A stretch of 64,000 nt of DNA from Ruminiclostridium cellobioparum subsp. termitidis CT1112 (GCF_000350485.1 NZ_AORV01000078.1:1-64000); one strand, 5' to 3'. Shown: positions 45,414 through 55,394, counted from the first letter of the stretch. Notes: generated by a model from the letters alone, not told the origin. Translations and numbers: made by a program.

Positions 45414-46760
45414 TCAGACTTCGATTACCTCTATATCCAACAGCTTGCACATAAGGCGCATTTCATCAGCCACATCCTCCCAAACAAGGCTATAATGGTG
45501 CGGAACCCCTTCTTCTGCTATCCTGTACAAAACTTCGCGGACAGGGGTCTCCATTTTAACATTTACCATTACACCTTTGGTTACAACCTTGGTAGGTACT
45601 GCCTCACCTTTTGCAAGGAACAGCTTGTAACGGTCTCTGATCTTGCACATTCTTGCTATTGTCACCCTGCCGGATTTCAATGCAGTGTAGAAGGCTGTTC
45701 CCTGTCCTGCCAGAGGGTGGTTGGACAGCTTGATGTCACTTCCGGGATCCTTCAGCTTTCTGCCGGCCTGACCGCAGTGCCAGAATAATGCGGTGTTTTC
45801 CATTTCATCAATATTAATGAGGTCGCTCATAAATACCGTTGTATCTGTCAGGTAATTTTGTATGAGCATGGCAATGGTAGCATCCATATCTCCCTCACAA
45901 CCGATTATAAAGCCCTCATCGGCCATTCTTGACAGGACGGCACACGGCGTGGTCTTCAGGACTCCCATCTCGGGCCAGCACTTGATGATACCCGCATTCA
46001 GTCCCTGCTCCTGGATCAGGTTCCTAAGTGTAAGGTACAATCTGGAATGGTTTTCGAGATATTCGTCAGATATTTCAATGGTTTTGATTTCACTGCGGAT
46101 TTTCTCCATATCCTTTTTGACTTCTTCTGCATCAATCGCTGCCATGCTGTCAAATATGGGTTTTAAATCAAATTCTTCAATTTTGATGCCGAAAAGTCTT
46201 CTTATCAATGTTTCATCAAAGGTTGAACTGTAGAAGGCAGTGGGTCTGTATCCCAAAAGTCCCAGAAAAGTCTGTCTGAGCCTTTTCAGTGTATTGTAAA
46301 CTCTGACATACTGTCTTACTTCCTTTGCAGCTCTTTCATCGGTATTGCTTCCATATACAAAATGGAATTTATGTTCCAGTCTGTGCATTGCAGCCGCATT
46401 CATGGTCGCCGCAACCAGACTGTTTGCCATGAGTCTTCCTCCGTCGAAGGGTGGTTCGTATGGTGCCCAGATAATTACGGGTACCTTGAGCTCTTCACCT
46501 ATATACGTAGCTGCATAATCACCTGTGAAGGCACCGAGTACAAGAACAACCAGATCTACAGATTTGGTCCTGAAATATTCTGTTGTATCTTCTACATCCT
46601 TATTATTTACAGCTATATTTTCAGTTTTAACTATATTTATTCCCGGGCAGTTGTCTTCAAGTCACTTTCCATATTCGGCATGCCTGTTGGTGGGCAGCTC
46701 ACGCGGCCATCTGCCTGAAACGGTGGTTATTAAACCAACATTAAGCTTTTTTTGTTCCAT
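45414..46760 (-). pseudogene. L-fucose/arabinose-isomerase-family protein interrupted by an in-frame TGA
   Basis: A 449-codon frame from the ATG at 46760 (AGGAGG eight bases upstream) to the TGA at 45414, interrupted only by TGA at codon 33 (46662-46664). Before the stop it reads VGLITTVSGRWPRELPTNRH, after it LEDNCPGINIVKTENIAV, then LVVLVLGAFTGDYAATYIG and APYEPPFDGGRLMANS. C-terminal half contains ISDEYLENHSRLYLTL and EGDMDATIAMLIQNYL, as in FucI-like isomerases, which convert aldoses to ketoses with Mn2+. The codon in relatives is probably Trp (YGxWLE), so TGG to TGA is likely. No other lesion exists, so the change is recent, read through, or a sequencing error. Internal initiation at 46430 would lose the N-terminal 110 residues. 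Confidence 0.8.
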
Positions 46761-46790
46761 GATTTTTTCCTCCTGTCAGCGATTAGATTA

Positions 46791-47645
46791 CTATGCTTTG
46801 TTTGCCGAACCCGAAAGTTCGATTATTTCCTTGATGGTACCTTCCAGCTTCTTTTCTGCAAACTGTGATATCTTCCAGGAGTGTCCCTGATGGTCAAGAG
46901 TATCTATGCCTTCCTTGTAGAATTCCACGTATTTATGTCTTACAAGTGTACCGAAGTTTATCTTGGCAACACCTGTTTTGATTGCCTCCCTGACTGTCTC
47001 ATCGGGCATTCCGGTACAGCCGTGCAGTACAAGCGGAACATCCGTAATATCTCTGACCTGTTTCAAAATATCAAGACGGATCAGCGGCTTGCCCTTATAA
47101 AATCCGTGTGCATTTCCTATTCCAACGGCAAGCATATCAGGTGTACATAATGAAAGGAATTTCTTTACATCCTCAACATTGGCTATGTTCTTGTTGTCCA
47201 TTACAGCTCCGGCGCCATCAAGCCTTACAAGCTCTCCGACTTCGGCTTCAACGGGCACTTCAAAGGATTTGCAGGCCTTGATGACCTCGTTTGTATGCAT
47301 CACATTGTCTTCAATGGATTCTGCAGAGCAGTCAAGCATAATTGAAGTAAATCCGTATTTCAGTGATCTCATACAGGTATCAAAGGAATCTCCGTGATCC
47401 AGATGTATGGCTACAGGTACTGAAACCTTGTTTGCAAGCCATTTGCACACCTCAGCAAACCAGTCGTCTCCCGAATACTTTCCTGTTGCCACATAGTGAG
47501 CCAATATTATAGGAGACTTCATTTCTTCTGCTGCATAGCAGATTGATCTTATAATGTCATAATTTCCGCCCTGGGTATTTATGGCTGGGACTGCATAACC
47601 TCTTTTTTGAGCATCTAATATCATTTCTTTACTTGTAACCAACAT
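46791..47645 (-). CDS. Class II fructose-bisphosphate aldolase-family protein
   Basis: 284 residues from the ATG at 47645; the frame's ATG at 47657 touches its GAGAGG site. Class II zinc aldolase features: VPAINTQGGNYDIIRSIC at the N-terminus, Asp/His pair in VAIHLDHGDSFD, zinc His in VGIGNAHGFYKGKP and LVLHGCTGMPDE, Schiff-independent KINFGTLVRHKYVEFY. Such enzymes split ketose-bisphosphates or ketose-1-phosphates into DHAP and an aldehyde. In this operon it follows the PPi-type phosphofructokinase and precedes the sugar isomerase and triosephosphate isomerase, so it is probably the carbon-carbon cleavage step for the operon's sugar rather than housekeeping glycolysis. Confidence 0.9.
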   Translation of the reverse strand: MLVTSKEMILDAQKRGYAVPAINTQGGNYDIIRSICYAAEEMKSPIILAHYVATGKYSGDDWFAEVCKWLANKVSVPVAIHLDHGDSFDTCMRSLKYGFTSIMLDCSAESIEDNVMHTNEVIKACKSFEVPVEAEVGELVRLDGAGAVMDNKNIANVEDVKKFLSLCTPDMLAVGIGNAHGFYKGKPLIRLDILKQVRDITDVPLVLHGCTGMPDETVREAIKTGVAKINFGTLVRHKYVEFYKEGIDTLDHQGHSWKISQFAEKKLEGTIKEIIELSGSANKA

Positions 47646-47681
47646 ATTATTTAACATCCTCTCAAATATATTTTTTATTGT

Positions 47682-48869
47682 TTAAAGTTTTGGAACACTT
47701 ATTTTGGATAATGCTGCGTATTGTGGAAGCGGAGCTCCTATAAGGGGCATACAGTAATCAATGAATTCCTTCCTTATTCCGTTTCCTCTCTCATTTATCC
47801 ACTCAAGGGGGAACTTTCTTTCGGCATTTGCGACCTTTTCAAGGGGAACCAGCTCAAATTCATAGCTGTAAGGCTTGCTTGAAGTTCTCCTGATTGCTGC
47901 CATAAAACCTGTTTTGCCTTCCACTGCTGATTTAACGGCAAATGCACCTGCTCCTATTGCTTCCTCCCTGTCAATACCTGACTGCATGGGGATGGATGCC
48001 CTTCCAAGAAGTCCTGGCTTTTCGGCCCTCGATTTTATTCCCAGCCTGTTTATGATTTTATCCGACAGTGCCTGTGCAACCCCTCCCGGAACCTTATGCC
48101 CGAAGCCGTCCACCAGACCGGTATCGGCAATGGAAACCCCGTTTGCATCCACCAGGCCTTCGCTTGCAACTACCAGAACTCCTTTTGTTTTGGAGTGCCA
48201 CATCCTGACATCTTCAAGAAACTCCTCCTCATTGAACGGCCTTTCTGGCAGATAAATAAGCTGGGGCCCCGCTTCTGTATTTGTTTTTGCAAGTGCTGTG
48301 GCTGCCGCAAGCCAGCCTGCATTTCTGCCCATTATTTCAAGCACTATAACGTGTATGGGAAGCGCTTCTACTTCTTTTGCAAGCTCCATGGCCGATATGG
48401 CGGCATATCTTGCGGCACTTCCGAACCCGGGGCAGTGATCTGTAAATTCAAGGTCATTATCTATGGTTTTCGGAATGCCGATAACTTTCATATCGTAGCC
48501 TGATTCCCTGGCAAGCAGGGCCACTTTGTTGCAGGTGTCCATGGAATCATTTCCGCCGTTGTAAAAGAAATATCTTATGTTGTATTTTTTGAATATTTCT
48601 AAAAGAACAGGATAGTCCTTATCATTTAATTTTCTTCTGCAGGAGCCTGTTGCCGATGCAGGTGTATAGGGCAGCAAATCAATGTTTTCCTGGGGTTCTC
48701 TTCCCAGGTCAATGAATTCTTCCTTAAGAACTCCTTCAATTCCATATCTTGCACCGTAAATACCCTTAATCTGCGCGTGTTTTTTCGCTTCGGTTATTAC
48801 TCCGTATAAGGATGAATTAATAACTGCGGTTGGACCGCCGCCATGCGCCACAAGCAAATTTCCTTCCAT
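47682..48869 (-). CDS. PPi-type 6-phosphofructokinase family protein
   Basis: 395 residues; ATG at 48869 after GGGAGGCAGAAAA. Phosphofructokinase fold with GGGPTAVINSSLYG (nucleotide/PPi loop), YNGGNDSMDT, PKTIDNDLEFTDHCPGFGSA, and LEIMGRNAGWLAAA. The Asp at the Gly104 position and Lys in PKTIDND are the residues that mark pyrophosphate instead of ATP as donor. Asn replaces the usual Asp103. It is the first gene of the operon and may phosphorylate a ketose phosphate or a ketose other than fructose 6-phosphate. The 131-bp gap to the divergent AraC gene should contain both promoters; no strong -35/-10 pair stood out. Confidence 0.9.
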   Translation of the reverse strand: MEGNLLVAHGGGPTAVINSSLYGVITEAKKHAQIKGIYGARYGIEGVLKEEFIDLGREPQENIDLLPYTPASATGSCRRKLNDKDYPVLLEIFKKYNIRYFFYNGGNDSMDTCNKVALLARESGYDMKVIGIPKTIDNDLEFTDHCPGFGSAARYAAISAMELAKEVEALPIHVIVLEIMGRNAGWLAAATALAKTNTEAGPQLIYLPERPFNEEEFLEDVRMWHSKTKGVLVVASEGLVDANGVSIADTGLVDGFGHKVPGGVAQALSDKIINRLGIKSRAEKPGLLGRASIPMQSGIDREEAIGAGAFAVKSAVEGKTGFMAAIRRTSSKPYSYEFELVPLEKVANAERKFPLEWINERGNGIRKEFIDYCMPLIGAPLPQYAALSKISVPKL

Positions 48870-49105
48870 TTTTCTGCCTCCCGAATATATTCATTATATT
48901 GTTGCGTATTTAATTGACTTGATACAAGTATAAGCCTATAATTATATTAAATGAATGCATAGTTTTGCCGTTTATATACACAATATTGCTGTTCACATAA
49001 ATGGCAGGGCAGTTAATTACAGAAATCAGAGCCTGCCTGGCATCCCGGTTTGGATGGAAAAGCGCCCGGATTTGGATGGATTTTAGGTGCGGAGGAATTA
49101 AGCTT

Positions 49106-49960
49106 ATGATTGATATCTCAGGCCATTTGAGAGATTATAAACAGGAATGCGGATTTGAGGATAAAGATAATTTTCTTACTGTTAATTGCTGTGGATTTCA
49201 GAAGTTTATAACCAAAAATTTTGCCAGGCACCGTGAAAAGGGACGGCTGGACTACCAGGCTATATATATTATAAAGGGCAGAGGCTGCTACAAGGTTGAT
49301 GGTGATTTTGTAAACGTTGAAGAAGGGAATGTTATTATATACAAACCTGAAGAGGAACAGCACTACATATATGACTTTACCCATTGCCCCGAGGTATACT
49401 GGGTTCACTTTACAGGTTCCGGAGCGGCTTCATGTCTTGAAAATGCCGGCCTCACCGGAAAAAAGGTCTATAATATCGGCTTAAGCAATACCTGCATTGA
49501 GCTCTATAAAAAAATAATAAATGAACTCCAGATAAAAAGATCACTGTTTGATCAGATTTCAAACGGGATGTTAATTGAGCTGCTGTCACAGATGGGAAGA
49601 CGGCACAGGGAATTGTCAAACGGTACAAACCGCCTGAAGGATGCCAGCCTGCAAAAAGTCATAGAAAACATGCACTCCAGCTATAATCTGCAATGGACGG
49701 TCAAGGATTTTGCAAGAGAATGCAATCTGAGCACCTACAGGTTTATTCACAATTTCAAGGAGTACACCGGAATGTCTCCCATTGAATATCTCACAAAAAT
49801 AAGAATAGACAAGGCCAGGGAATTACTCCTGGACTCGTCTCTCAACATAAGTGAAATATCAAATGTTATTGGCTATGAAAACCCTCTTTATTTCAGCCGT
49901 GTTTTTAAAAACTCCACGGGGCTGCCTCCCAGTGATTTCAGAAAAGGGGTCCATTCATAG
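49106..49960 (+). CDS. AraC-family transcriptional regulator (cupin sensor)
   Basis: 284 residues from the ATG at 49106, ten bases after GGAGG; the frame extends upstream to 49001 but without a ribosome site and with unusual residues. N-terminal cupin: FARHREKGRLDYQAIYIIKG, YKVDGDFVNVEEGNVIIYKP, EEQHYIYDFTHCPEVYWVHF. C-terminal HTH pair: WTVKDFARECNLSTYRFIHN and ISEISNVIGYENPLYFSRVF, ending LPPSDFRKG. Divergent from the phosphofructokinase operon and convergent with the GH51 gene, overlapping it by 6 bp at the ends. It probably controls the metabolic operon 48869-39957, the glycosidase operon, or both. Confidence 0.92.
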   Translation: MIDISGHLRDYKQECGFEDKDNFLTVNCCGFQKFITKNFARHREKGRLDYQAIYIIKGRGCYKVDGDFVNVEEGNVIIYKPEEEQHYIYDFTHCPEVYWVHFTGSGAASCLENAGLTGKKVYNIGLSNTCIELYKKIINELQIKRSLFDQISNGMLIELLSQMGRRHRELSNGTNRLKDASLQKVIENMHSSYNLQWTVKDFARECNLSTYRFIHNFKEYTGMSPIEYLTKIRIDKARELLLDSSLNISEISNVIGYENPLYFSRVFKNSTGLPPSDFRKGVHS

Positions 49961-51964
49961 CAGTATTTTAAAATCAATTGCGTATACCGAATGGGCCTTA
50001 AGCACAAAATGCGAGCCTTCCGCCTTGCTTGTTTTTGGCTTGATCCTTCCGGTATCCAGGGCATGGTTGATGTCTCTGTAATGCTCTCCTGTCAATTCCC
50101 ACATTTCAACCTCTTTACCGGAGTTAAAACCCTCCAGTTCAATATGGACCTCCACATCCTCAAGACTCCTGTTAGCCGCAAACAGTGTCAGTATGGTTCC
50201 AGCTCTGTTCAGACAGGCCACAGAATCAATTATTGGCAGGTCTATCAAGTCAACGTCGTTACCTTTAGCCTCTACCGAATATTTTTCGCAATTAATATCT
50301 GTGTCAACCATATATGCAATATCTTTTTGGGCATATATTTGTAAAATGTAATAAGCGGGAGTGCCGTAAACAACAGAATCTTTTCCGCTCCAGCCTGGAA
50401 CTCTTCCCTTCGATTGGTCCGAACAGCTGTCTCCCACTCTGATACAGCCTCCGGTCCAGCCGTTTACCAAATCAGAAAAATTGGTTATGGCCACCATACT
50501 GCTGTTTCTTATAAACTCATTCAGATTTGCTGCTACAGCCACTCCTGCCTCAAGGGTATGCTCATCCGGCAAACCTTTTCGGATTGTATTGGGCAGATAC
50601 ATTGTGTTATATTCCGTTATGGCATATTTGATATGCCGATACTTCGGATTGCTGTTTATAATATCCGTTGTAGCGTTGAGGATATGCCTTGTCACCTCAG
50701 GGAAGGAAACAATGCCTTTAAATTTCTCCTCATCACTTGAGCTCTTGTCCATGCCCAGCCGCCCATAGCCGTGGTATATGTGTATTGCCACAAAATCAAG
50801 ATATTCTCCTGCTTTTTCAAGCAAGGTACCGTTCCATTCAGGTACCACATCCCCGCAGCCTATCAGCAGTATACCGGGGTCGGCTTTTTTCATTGCCCTG
50901 GAGAACTCAGCACACCTTTTTCCGTATTCTTCGGCGTTGCAGTGTCCAACCTGCCATTCCCCGAATATTTCATTTCCTACCTGCCAATATTGCACATTGT
51001 AAGGTTCCACGTGTCCGTTCTTGGCTCTGAGGGCTCCCATAGGAGTATTGCTGGCTCCGTTGCAGTACTCTATCCATTGCACAGCTTCTTCGGGTGTTCC
51101 CGATCCTGCATTGATACATATCATAGGTTCTGCATCCAGCTTCCTGCACAATTCAATAAATTCATCGGTGCCGAAATACTTGTTGGACATGCCTCCCCAT
51201 GCTTCATTGTACATGTTCGGTCTCTGGTAAAAGGGCCCGACTCCGTATTGCCAGTGATATGCGCTTATTACGTTCCCTCCGAAGCGGAGCATACGCGGCT
51301 TTAAGGCTTCGATGTATTCATACACCTCTTTTTTTACATATGCCACATTGTCGGCAGGAAGCATTGATACGTGATCAATCCAAAGCATACCGGTGGATAC
51401 CGAATCCCGCCACGGATATTCCGCCGAGTTCACGCCAACCCTGAATTCGGCATTACTGCAGTCTTCTGATATTTCCAGTCTGCATTCACATTCCTGCCAG
51501 TCATGGCAGGGCAGCTGGACTACAGTTCCTGCAAGCCTTTTATTTTTTTCACAATCAAATATTTCAATATTAATATTGTTCAGCTCGGGAGAGGATCTGG
51601 CATACATTTTAATACTGTATTCAACATTTCCTTTTACCGAAATTCTCTGAGCAATTCCCGAGTAAGCGCAATCATCGCTGATCATGCTGATTTTCTGGCT
51701 GTTGCCCGAGTGAAGATAAGCCGCAGGTTCCAGTGCATACTTTGTATTTTTGCCGTTGGTTACGGGATACCAGGATCCTGAAACACCTCTATGGCATATG
51801 TCTTCTTCCTCAAAGTCCATATCCTTCAGAACATATGCCAGCATGCCATCCATAAAATCCCGTATATCCTCGATGAAATGTGAAAATATGTACGGGCTTA
51901 TTTCATTATCCGCTTTTTTTGAACCCTTAACTTTTATTATTGTATTTTTCAGTATTTTTATCAT
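49955..51964 (-). CDS. GH51 alpha-L-arabinofuranosidase
   Basis: 669 residues, no signal peptide. Retaining GH51 motifs: RFGGNVISAYHWQYGVGP, WQVGNEIFGEWQVG with the acid/base Glu, YAITEYNTMYLP with the nucleophile Glu. Residues ~90-210 form a CBM4-like insert typical of the longer GH51 subgroup, and a beta-sandwich closes the C-terminus. The ATG at 51964 directly follows AAAAGGGG, a tight spacing, so the exact start is uncertain. It removes arabinofuranose from imported arabino-oligosaccharides. Last gene of the minus-strand operon that begins near 61194; GH43 lies 19 bp upstream. Confidence 0.9.
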   Translation of the reverse strand: MIKILKNTIIKVKGSKKADNEISPYIFSHFIEDIRDFMDGMLAYVLKDMDFEEEDICHRGVSGSWYPVTNGKNTKYALEPAAYLHSGNSQKISMISDDCAYSGIAQRISVKGNVEYSIKMYARSSPELNNINIEIFDCEKNKRLAGTVVQLPCHDWQECECRLEISEDCSNAEFRVGVNSAEYPWRDSVSTGMLWIDHVSMLPADNVAYVKKEVYEYIEALKPRMLRFGGNVISAYHWQYGVGPFYQRPNMYNEAWGGMSNKYFGTDEFIELCRKLDAEPMICINAGSGTPEEAVQWIEYCNGASNTPMGALRAKNGHVEPYNVQYWQVGNEIFGEWQVGHCNAEEYGKRCAEFSRAMKKADPGILLIGCGDVVPEWNGTLLEKAGEYLDFVAIHIYHGYGRLGMDKSSSDEEKFKGIVSFPEVTRHILNATTDIINSNPKYRHIKYAITEYNTMYLPNTIRKGLPDEHTLEAGVAVAANLNEFIRNSSMVAITNFSDLVNGWTGGCIRVGDSCSDQSKGRVPGWSGKDSVVYGTPAYYILQIYAQKDIAYMVDTDINCEKYSVEAKGNDVDLIDLPIIDSVACLNRAGTILTLFAANRSLEDVEVHIELEGFNSGKEVEMWELTGEHYRDINHALDTGRIKPKTSKAEGSHFVLKAHSVYAIDFKILL

Positions 51965-51983
51965 CCCCTTTTTAATTTATGTT

Positions 51984-52988
51984 TTATCTTTTAGGATACA
52001 GCCTGTCACTTTCCCATTCCATGGGAATAACTGCTGGTCTGGCGTAAAAAGGTGCAAAGCTGTCATTAACCGGATTTCCAAACATAGTAGCGTAAAATGT
52101 GCCGTCTTTTCCGGTAAAAAAGCTGTTATGACCTCCTCCTGTAATTGATGTATATCTTTCTCCGTATGGTCCGTAAATATTATCTGCCGTGGCTATGACA
52201 CAATCATAGCTGAGCTTTTGCCGGACACTTCCAGGGAAGTATCCCACCTGGCCGTTCTCCAGCATTGTCCATATTGCCAGAGCCATGTGATATTTGTTAT
52301 TATGCTTGAAAATAAATACTCCCTCGCAATAGGGTTCGGGGTCAAAATGCTGCTGGATCACTCTGCGGGGATCCTCAGCGAATCCCGACATATCCTTTTT
52401 CAGCTTTGCAATACGGCCATCCTGCCATACATAATATACATCGCCATTGTCATCAGTAAAAATACTTGAGTCTATGCGCTTTGTCAACGGGCCGTTACAT
52501 GCATCCACATATGGTCCCTCGGCCCTTCCTGTCGCACTTTTCAGTAAAAAGGTACAGCTGCCCTCTTCCCCTTCGTTTTGAGGTTCCCAGTTTATGCTTG
52601 CCGTTATATAAAAATTTCCGTTTATATGATAAATCTCCGGAGCATATAACGCCCTGCAGCCTGTATTCCGAGATTCCTCACTCCAATTGCCGTGCTTTAC
52701 ATAGAATTTGTTTTGCCAGGTGCCGTCCTTTTCAAAGCTCCAAACCAGGCCCATACTCTCCCAGACCTTCAGGTCTTCCGAACGCCAGAGCTGAATACCG
52801 TCATTCCACCTGAACGCAGCCTCTTCACCTTTGGCTCTGGTGGTACCGGTACAATAATAGTACCCATCTTCGGCCAGGGTAATGTGTGTATCCCTTATCC
52901 AGGTATCAAATAGCGGAACCGTATTATCGGGTATCAGGGTTTTGGGATCGGCAAACGCCAGCAGCAGTTCTTTGTTTTTTTGGTTCAT
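51984..52988 (-). CDS. GH43 family glycosidase (arabinanase/xylosidase type)
   Basis: 334 residues, cytoplasmic, five-bladed propeller. Catalytic triad candidates: base Asp in DTWIRDTHITLAEDGYYY, pKa-modulating acidic residue in RALYAPEIYHINGNFYI, acid Glu in PYCEGVFIFKHNNKYH. Also DSSIFTDDNGDVYYVWQDG and the blade motif GGGHNSFF. The ATG at 52988 follows CGGAGACTGACA. With GH51 it fits degradation of arabinan or arabinoxylan side chains. Specificity within GH43 cannot be decided from sequence alone. Confidence 0.9.
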   Translation of the reverse strand: MNQKNKELLLAFADPKTLIPDNTVPLFDTWIRDTHITLAEDGYYYCTGTTRAKGEEAAFRWNDGIQLWRSEDLKVWESMGLVWSFEKDGTWQNKFYVKHGNWSEESRNTGCRALYAPEIYHINGNFYITASINWEPQNEGEEGSCTFLLKSATGRAEGPYVDACNGPLTKRIDSSIFTDDNGDVYYVWQDGRIAKLKKDMSGFAEDPRRVIQQHFDPEPYCEGVFIFKHNNKYHMALAIWTMLENGQVGYFPGSVRQKLSYDCVIATADNIYGPYGERYTSITGGGHNSFFTGKDGTFYATMFGNPVNDSFAPFYARPAVIPMEWESDRLYPKR

Positions 52989-53048
52989 TGTCAGTCTCCG
53001 TTGTATTTATTTTTTTAATAATTTTAATAGCCTGAAGTTATTGCATAA

Positions 53049-55394
53049 TTAACCGATTATCTCTACGCCTTCCGGGGCATTTATAGTGACTCTTCCATTT
53101 TCCCACTTCACTGCAATATTACCCTGCGGTATGGGACATTCTATGCGGTAGTCGGTGCCGATATCTTTAGGTTTAAGCTTTATCTTCACACAGCCGGGCT
53201 CCATTATTTGCAGGCCGATGGTATTTTGTATCATAAACTGGGCAGGTCCCGCAGACCATGCATGGGATATGGAACGCATAACACTGGTATAATAGCCAAG
53301 CCTCCAGCTTCCGTTCATTCCCCATTCCTCAAATGTGGATGCTGCACCCTTGTCGACCATCCACGCACACCAGCGTTCATGGATAATTTTGTACGCAAGG
53401 TCGTAATGGCCGGCAAGATCAAGCGCCCTGAGAGTAAATGCGGTTGCAAAAGGTTCTGCTATGGTAAATTCCTGTTTCTTTTCTACAAATAAGTGATTAA
53501 TGACAGCCTCCGCCTCATCTCCCGTACAAAGACCCCAAAGTATGGCAGCCATGTTTGAATGCTCACTTACACGTAAGGACAAACGTCCATTAAAATTGGC
53601 ATCCACATAGCAGCCCTTCTCACTGTCAAAGAATCTGGAATTAAAGGCTGCCTTTATACCTCCACGTATATCCTGAAGTACTCCTGACATATGTGTGTCA
53701 TTCATCAGCTCTGCCATCCTGATCATTTTATCTGCCACCCCATAAAATTGAGCATTTAAGAAAGCATTTTCGCCGGCAACATAACTTTTCATCCAGTCTA
53801 CGCCATCAATAAGTGCCCAGTCAATGAATGCCTTATACGGCAAATTGCCCAGCAAGCCATGTTCATCCAGCTGGTCTGCAAGGGCATACGCAAGTTTGCA
53901 TACATGAGGCCAGTACCGGTGTATCCATGCCATATCTCCTGTATATTCATAATGGTTCCATAATGCGTCTGCCCACCATAAGGAGTAATCTACTGTAGAT
54001 GCTCGCCAGTCCCCGTTATCCCAGCTTTGAGTGGTAAATTTTATAAGTCCGTGAGGTAATTGAACCAACCCCGTCTGGTGCAAAAATTTACCCGGAAGTT
54101 TTGTGTCGCCGAAGCAGGCGTAAATGCCTCCCAGCAGCACTGCGCAGGTATCGCCGCACCATTGGCTTTGTTCACGCCATGGTGTGTCCATAATATAATC
54201 GTTGCTGCACAATCTCAGTGTATGCCTGCATATACTGAATAATTTGTCCAACCGGGCATCTCCGCTTTTAAAGGAGCCCCTCAGCTGATATGGATATGTG
54301 CGGCTTAATGCGTGCAGGGAATATACCGTTATGGGACTAAAGCAGTCCCTGAAGCGAAGTTTGACAAATCTAAAGGATTCCCATGCAAAAAAACGGAATT
54401 GCTGTCTGCCTTTTCTCAATATATACCGGCCGGAGCAATGAAGGGTTTCAATACTGTTTACGAAATGCCCGTCTACCAGGCGTTCGGCATATCCAACATC
54501 CACCATGGCCCCGCCGGGGCCTTCCATATCAAATTCAATGTATCCCGTCATCACCTTTCCAAAGTCTATCACAATACAGGGATCGTAATATCCATCCAAT
54601 AAAAAGGTATGGGTTTGGTGGGCTGTGCTGCTGCCAAAACACGAAAATCCGCTTTCCTCCAGCAAATTTTCAGGGGAATCAACCAGGCTGTTCTCCACAG
54701 GTTTTCCAGCCAATGAAAGCGCTACGCTGAGATCCTGGCTGCGGACACGGTTTTCAAGCGACAGTGCCTCTTCTACATAACATATGGAATGGGCATAAAC
54801 TTTTTCCTCAGGCAGAAACGGAATATCACGTTTTATCAAGGGCAAAGGTGCTGCTGTTTTTACCTTATTCCAATAGCTGTCGTCAAAGCCAGGCAGCGTC
54901 CAGCCTTCGGGACAGAGCCGTGCATCGTAATGCTCCTGGTAGCTTACATTGCTGTTTTGTCGGTCATGCTGTGTGTCGCAGCTCCACATGGGAGCACGTA
55001 AAACATGCCAGCCTTCTTTGCCGCTGGAGAGCAGCACCTTGTTATGCGCATCTGTAATCCATGCAATAAAGAATGCATCCTGGCTGCCGTTCATGTTTTG
55101 AACCTCGGCAGCCAGGCAGTTCTGCCGGTCTGCCGAAATAAAATCCTCTACCGTGTAGCTGTCCAAAATGTTGGCATATGGTGCTGCCGGCGGCGGTCCC
55201 TGTCCGATCAGCTGTCCATTAAGGTACAGCCGGTATTTTTTTATTGCCGAAACATGCAGGGTAAACGGCGGATGAAAGCCTTCTGAAGCAAACTCCCTGC
55301 GAAACAGATAGTAGCTGTTGGTTGAAGGCTTCTCTTCATCCGCCCAAATAAATTCTGCCGCCGGACAGATATACTGTAAAATTTTATCAACCAT
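53049..55394 (-). CDS. GH78-like alpha-L-rhamnosidase
   Basis: 781 residues from the ATG at 55394 (MVDKILQYICPAAEFIWAD), with GGAGG five bases upstream; in-frame starts upstream lie before it. N-terminal beta-sandwich domains (LHVSAIKKYRLYLNGQLIGQ; later FDMEGPGGAMVDVGYAERL), then an (alpha/alpha)6 barrel with IMDTPWREQSQWCGDTCAV, GDWRASTVDYSLWWADALW, FIDWALIDGVDW and STFEEWGMNGSWRLGYYTS, as in bacterial alpha-L-rhamnosidases. The usual DxPxRxExxxWxGD motif is altered to PWREQSQWCGD, so a GH78-related family is possible. No signal peptide. With a beta-helix protein upstream and GH43/GH51 downstream it suggests rhamnose-containing pectic fragments. Confidence 0.82.
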   Translation of the reverse strand: MVDKILQYICPAAEFIWADEEKPSTNSYYLFRREFASEGFHPPFTLHVSAIKKYRLYLNGQLIGQGPPPAAPYANILDSYTVEDFISADRQNCLAAEVQNMNGSQDAFFIAWITDAHNKVLLSSGKEGWHVLRAPMWSCDTQHDRQNSNVSYQEHYDARLCPEGWTLPGFDDSYWNKVKTAAPLPLIKRDIPFLPEEKVYAHSICYVEEALSLENRVRSQDLSVALSLAGKPVENSLVDSPENLLEESGFSCFGSSTAHQTHTFLLDGYYDPCIVIDFGKVMTGYIEFDMEGPGGAMVDVGYAERLVDGHFVNSIETLHCSGRYILRKGRQQFRFFAWESFRFVKLRFRDCFSPITVYSLHALSRTYPYQLRGSFKSGDARLDKLFSICRHTLRLCSNDYIMDTPWREQSQWCGDTCAVLLGGIYACFGDTKLPGKFLHQTGLVQLPHGLIKFTTQSWDNGDWRASTVDYSLWWADALWNHYEYTGDMAWIHRYWPHVCKLAYALADQLDEHGLLGNLPYKAFIDWALIDGVDWMKSYVAGENAFLNAQFYGVADKMIRMAELMNDTHMSGVLQDIRGGIKAAFNSRFFDSEKGCYVDANFNGRLSLRVSEHSNMAAILWGLCTGDEAEAVINHLFVEKKQEFTIAEPFATAFTLRALDLAGHYDLAYKIIHERWCAWMVDKGAASTFEEWGMNGSWRLGYYTSVMRSISHAWSAGPAQFMIQNTIGLQIMEPGCVKIKLKPKDIGTDYRIECPIPQGNIAVKWENGRVTINAPEGVEIIG

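Noticed and set aside
45210-45788. 192-codon plus-strand frame
   Set aside because: Antisense to the TIM and isomerase genes, with no family motif.
46662-46664. In-frame TGA as a selenocysteine codon
   Set aside because: Family context suggests Trp at this position, the residue is not catalytic, and no SECIS-like stem was evident just after it.
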